Source: Sphingopyxis sp. BSN-002 (GTDB taxonomy: Bacteria > Pseudomonadota > Alphaproteobacteria > Sphingomonadales > Sphingomonadaceae). From it: a stretch of DNA of 64,000 bases. The stretch is taken from positions 806,001 to 870,000 of the forward strand of contig NZ_CP091804.1 of assembly GCF_022024275.1 (NCBI RefSeq). The letters run 5' to 3'. The position numbers and the translations under genes are program-made. Shown here in pieces: positions 61,815-64,000 of the stretch (position 1 is the stretch's first letter; each line of letters opens with the position of its first letter). The notes below the pieces were generated by a model. That model did not search any database and was not told the DNA's origin. It saw only the letters and a list, made by a program, of their open reading frames with translations.

Positions 61815-62564
61815 TCACAGCAGCGCCATGCCGCCATCGACGCGCAGGTTGATGCCCGTCACAAAGCTGCTCGCGCTGGACGCGAGGAACAACGCCGCCC
61901 GGGCCAGCTCGTCGGGATGGCCCAGCCGGCCGAGCGGGATCGCGCCTGCCATCATCTCGACAAACGCGTCGCGATTTTCGGGCTCGACGCCCAGCTTCTC
62001 GAGGATCGCCGTTTCAGTCGGTCCGGGGCTCAGCATGTTGACGCGGATGCCGCGCTCCTTGAACTCGATGGCCCAGCTCCTTGCGAACGCATTGATCGCC
62101 GCCTTGGTGCCCGCATAGACCGCATGACCTTCGAGCACCTTGTCGCTCGCGAGCGAGCCGACGAGGATGATCGAGGCGTCGTCGCGCAGCAGCGGCGCGA
62201 TCTTCTGGACGCCGAAAAAGGTGCCGCGCGCGTTGATCGCGAACTGCGCATCATATTCGGCTTCGGACACATCCTGCGACAGCGTGATCGTGTTGACCCC
62301 CGCGTTGGCGACATAGATGTCGGCATGTCCGAAACGTTCGCGGACGAACTCCGCGACATGGGCATGGTGCGCGGGATCGGCGACGTCGCCCTGGATGCCG
62401 CTCGCGGCAGGGCCGATCGCTTCGACCGCCGCATCGACGACATCCTTGCGACGACCGGTAATCACGACCTTCGCGCCCTCGTCGGCGAACAGCCTTGCCG
62501 TTGCCAGGCCGATACCGCTGTTGCCGCCGGTGATCACCGCGACCTTTCCGTCCAGACTTTTCAT
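61815..62564 (-). CDS. short-chain dehydrogenase/reductase (SDR)
   Basis: This 249-residue NAD(P)-dependent oxidoreductase has the nucleotide-binding TGGNSGIG near residue 11, NAG in VANAGVN near 84, and the catalytic series serine in VGSLAS, tyrosine in YAGTKAA near 150 and its lysine. An arginine after the dinucleotide motif (TGRRKDVV) suggests NADP(H) preference. The substrate is unknown. It lies 28 bp downstream of the iron-sulfur protein gene in the same direction. Confidence 0.92.
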   Translation of the reverse strand: MKSLDGKVAVITGGNSGIGLATARLFADEGAKVVITGRRKDVVDAAVEAIGPAASGIQGDVADPAHHAHVAEFVRERFGHADIYVANAGVNTITLSQDVSEAEYDAQFAINARGTFFGVQKIAPLLRDDASIILVGSLASDKVLEGHAVYAGTKAAINAFARSWAIEFKERGIRVNMLSPGPTETAILEKLGVEPENRDAFVEMMAGAIPLGRLGHPDELARAALFLASSASSFVTGINLRVDGGMALL

Positions 62565-62592
62565 GGTTTTCCTTTCTTCGGGGGGAGAGAAT

Positions 62593-64000
62593 TCAGGTGC
62601 TGCGAAAGCCGATCTTGCGGTGGGTGTTGTCGCAGAAGGGCTTGTTGGCGCTGCCGCCGCAGCGACAGAGGCGCGCCTTCTGCACACAGGCGACCGATCG
62701 TCCGGTGCCGCTGACGATTTCCAGATTGCCCTGGACCACGAGCGGTCCATCGAGCTCGGGATCAATAGCGAGCGGGCCATTGCGCACCGCCAGCACCGGC
62801 GTGTCCTTGATGGGCGGTTCGCCGGTCGCCTCGAAGCCGATATATTTGTGCGACTTGTCGCAGAAGGGCTTGTTCTTCGACGCACCGCAGCGACACAGCG
62901 TCGCGCGGAAACCCGGCCGCTTGCCGTCGAGCACCAGATCGGCGCGGACGCCATAAGGGCCGTTCTCGCGCGTCGCGATCAGGTTCACCGGCGGCGCCGG
63001 CTCGGCCTTGCCATCGCGGCGCTCATAGGTGAGCGCCCCCGACGGGCACTGGCGGATCACCCCGCACAGGATTTCGGTGTCGGTAGCATCGGGGATGATC
63101 CACGCCCCCTCGACATTGCCGAGGAACGTGTCGGAGGCCTGCGTCACGCACACGCGGCCGTGGATGCAGCGCTTGCCTTCGAACTTGACCGTAAGGTCCC
63201 TGCCCTCGGCGCGTTCGACGCCGTCGACCTCCGTCGAAGCGGGTGCGGCGACGGGTGACGGCGCGGCCGCAACCGGCGTGGAGGGTGCAGGTGCCGCCTG
63301 TGCCGGCGCCGCCTTCAGGCGGTCGGCCTGCTTCTGCAATATCCGTACCGCGCGCGCGATGCGGGTATCGGACTGATCCATCGCGGCGGCGACCGCGCCC
63401 AGTTCCTCGACCCGCTCGACATAGAGGTGCCGCGCGCTCGCGCCTTGCGGGAACGAGCCCGCATCGCGCAGCGCCGTGAAGGATACGCCGGCATTGCAGT
63501 CCGGATTCGACTGCCCGGCAGGAAGCCGCGCCGCGCGCTCGGCGACCGCGGTCAGCGCGTGCATCAGCCCGATCGCGCAGCCGACATAGAGCGACTTGTC
63601 GGGGTTGGGCCGCGGTAGCGCAAAGGCGCCCGCGAGCAGCCGCATCGCAAGCGCGTAGATCGCGTTGGCAAGATCGACCGCCGCGACCGCCTCTTCATCC
63701 TCGATCCACACATGCCCTGCCGTCTGCGGCGGTTTGCGCAGCACGGGGTTCACCGCAGCCGGATATGCGGGCCGGAAGTCCGCATTCGCGGCCGAGAAGG
63801 TCGCCAGTTCGTCGCGCACGCTCAAAAAGCGCTGGAAATGCGAATTCTCGCGATGCTCGGGCGCCCCCTCGCCTTCGACGACGATCTCGGTCAGCGCGGC
63901 GAGCGCGCTTTCAAGGTTCGTCACGACCTGCGCACCCGCGAAATTCACCTCGTCGGACGAATATTGCAGCGCCGGATCGCCGCAGAACACGGTTTCCTCG
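62593..64000 (-). CDS. ferritin-like / Fer4 / double-CDGSH iron-sulfur protein (5' end cut by window)
   Basis: The visible 469 residues reach the right edge without a confident start, so the gene is partial. The first 230 residues resemble the ferritin-like domain of VioB-type proteins (NSHFQRFLSV and GCAIGLMHALT). After a Pro/Ala linker comes a single-cluster 4Fe-4S domain (CIHGRVC... and CGVIRQCPSG), then two CDGSH domains, CRCGASKNKPFCDKSH and CRCGGSANKPFCDNTH, each with the three-Cys-one-His ligand set of a 2Fe-2S cluster. It therefore could hold diiron, 4Fe-4S and two 2Fe-2S centres in one chain. Its reaction is unknown. Confidence 0.85.
   Translation of the reverse strand, partial: EETVFCGDPALQYSSDEVNFAGAQVVTNLESALAALTEIVVEGEGAPEHRENSHFQRFLSVRDELATFSAANADFRPAYPAAVNPVLRKPPQTAGHVWIEDEEAVAAVDLANAIYALAMRLLAGAFALPRPNPDKSLYVGCAIGLMHALTAVAERAARLPAGQSNPDCNAGVSFTALRDAGSFPQGASARHLYVERVEELGAVAAAMDQSDTRIARAVRILQKQADRLKAAPAQAAPAPSTPVAAAPSPVAAPASTEVDGVERAEGRDLTVKFEGKRCIHGRVCVTQASDTFLGNVEGAWIIPDATDTEILCGVIRQCPSGALTYERRDGKAEPAPPVNLIATRENGPYGVRADLVLDGKRPGFRATLCRCGASKNKPFCDKSHKYIGFEATGEPPIKDTPVLAVRNGPLAIDPELDGPLVVQGNLEIVSGTGRSVACVQKARLCRCGGSANKPFCDNTHRKIGFRST

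Overview
The window looks like chromosomal DNA of a sphingomonad (Alphaproteobacteria, Sphingomonadales; Sphingopyxis- or Sphingomonas-like). The reasons are high GC throughout, two large TonB-dependent receptors coupled to catabolic genes, paired DUF885 metallopeptidases, a FYDLN-acid protein, EcfG-type GGAAC-N16-CGTT promoters and the conserved aroA-cmk-rpsA-ihfB neighbourhood. This is a family-level inference from gene content, not a database match. I see no phage, insertion sequence, CRISPR array or rRNA. Genes are dense, and many neighbours overlap by 4 bp.

Layout. 1-3.4 kb: the end of a sugar-binding or hydrolase protein, a lipoprotein, DoxX, then a saccharopine-dehydrogenase-like reductase plus thioesterase behind a LiuR-like palindrome. 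3.4-6.2 kb: an OmpR/EnvZ-type two-component system and an EF-hand protein. 6.4-14.5 kb: a DUF885 peptidase, a DUF1328 stress membrane protein, a hydrolase-OsmC fusion, tRNA-Gly, dinB, prfC and two small secreted proteins. 14.5-19.4 kb: an enoyl-CoA hydratase behind a second LiuR-like palindrome, an HD protein, a ClpP-like periplasmic protein with a partner, an Rrf2 regulator, a cation antiporter and tRNA-Ala. 19.4-25.7 kb: FYDLN protein, aroA-cmk, an adenylate cyclase, rpsA with an apparent attenuator, and ihfB. 25.7-33.3 kb: an ABC-2 exporter, tRNA-Leu, a GFA protein, a crotonase, a peptide-binding lipoprotein, DUF4112 and a prolyl oligopeptidase.

33.3-36.9 kb: a 24-codon small gene with its own promoter and terminator, a second DUF1328 gene, a 500-bp leader full of inverted repeats, and a sulfonate/taurine-type ABC importer. 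36.9-45.75 kb: a tightly coupled leftward operon (TonB receptor, MFS transporter, carboxylesterase, acyl-CoA ligase, TetR regulator, aminotransferase) behind a TetR-like palindrome. It reads as one uptake, hydrolysis and activation pathway for an ester substrate. 45.8-54.5 kb: dctD-dctB leftward and dctA-TonB receptor-SGNH hydrolase rightward, separated by tandem palindromes and a sigma54-like promoter. The DctD protein has lost the GAFTGA loop and the Walker B glutamate. 54.5-64 kb: a second DUF885 peptidase, two alpha/beta hydrolases, a FixL/FixJ-like phosphorelay with two response regulators, an SDR, and a ferritin-like/Fer4/double-CDGSH protein cut by the window edge.

The observations I rate highest are the degenerate DctD together with the dctA-TonB receptor-SGNH operon, the TetR-controlled ester catabolism operon, the 24-codon gene, the matching EcfG promoters on both DUF1328 genes, and the pair of LiuR-like operators.
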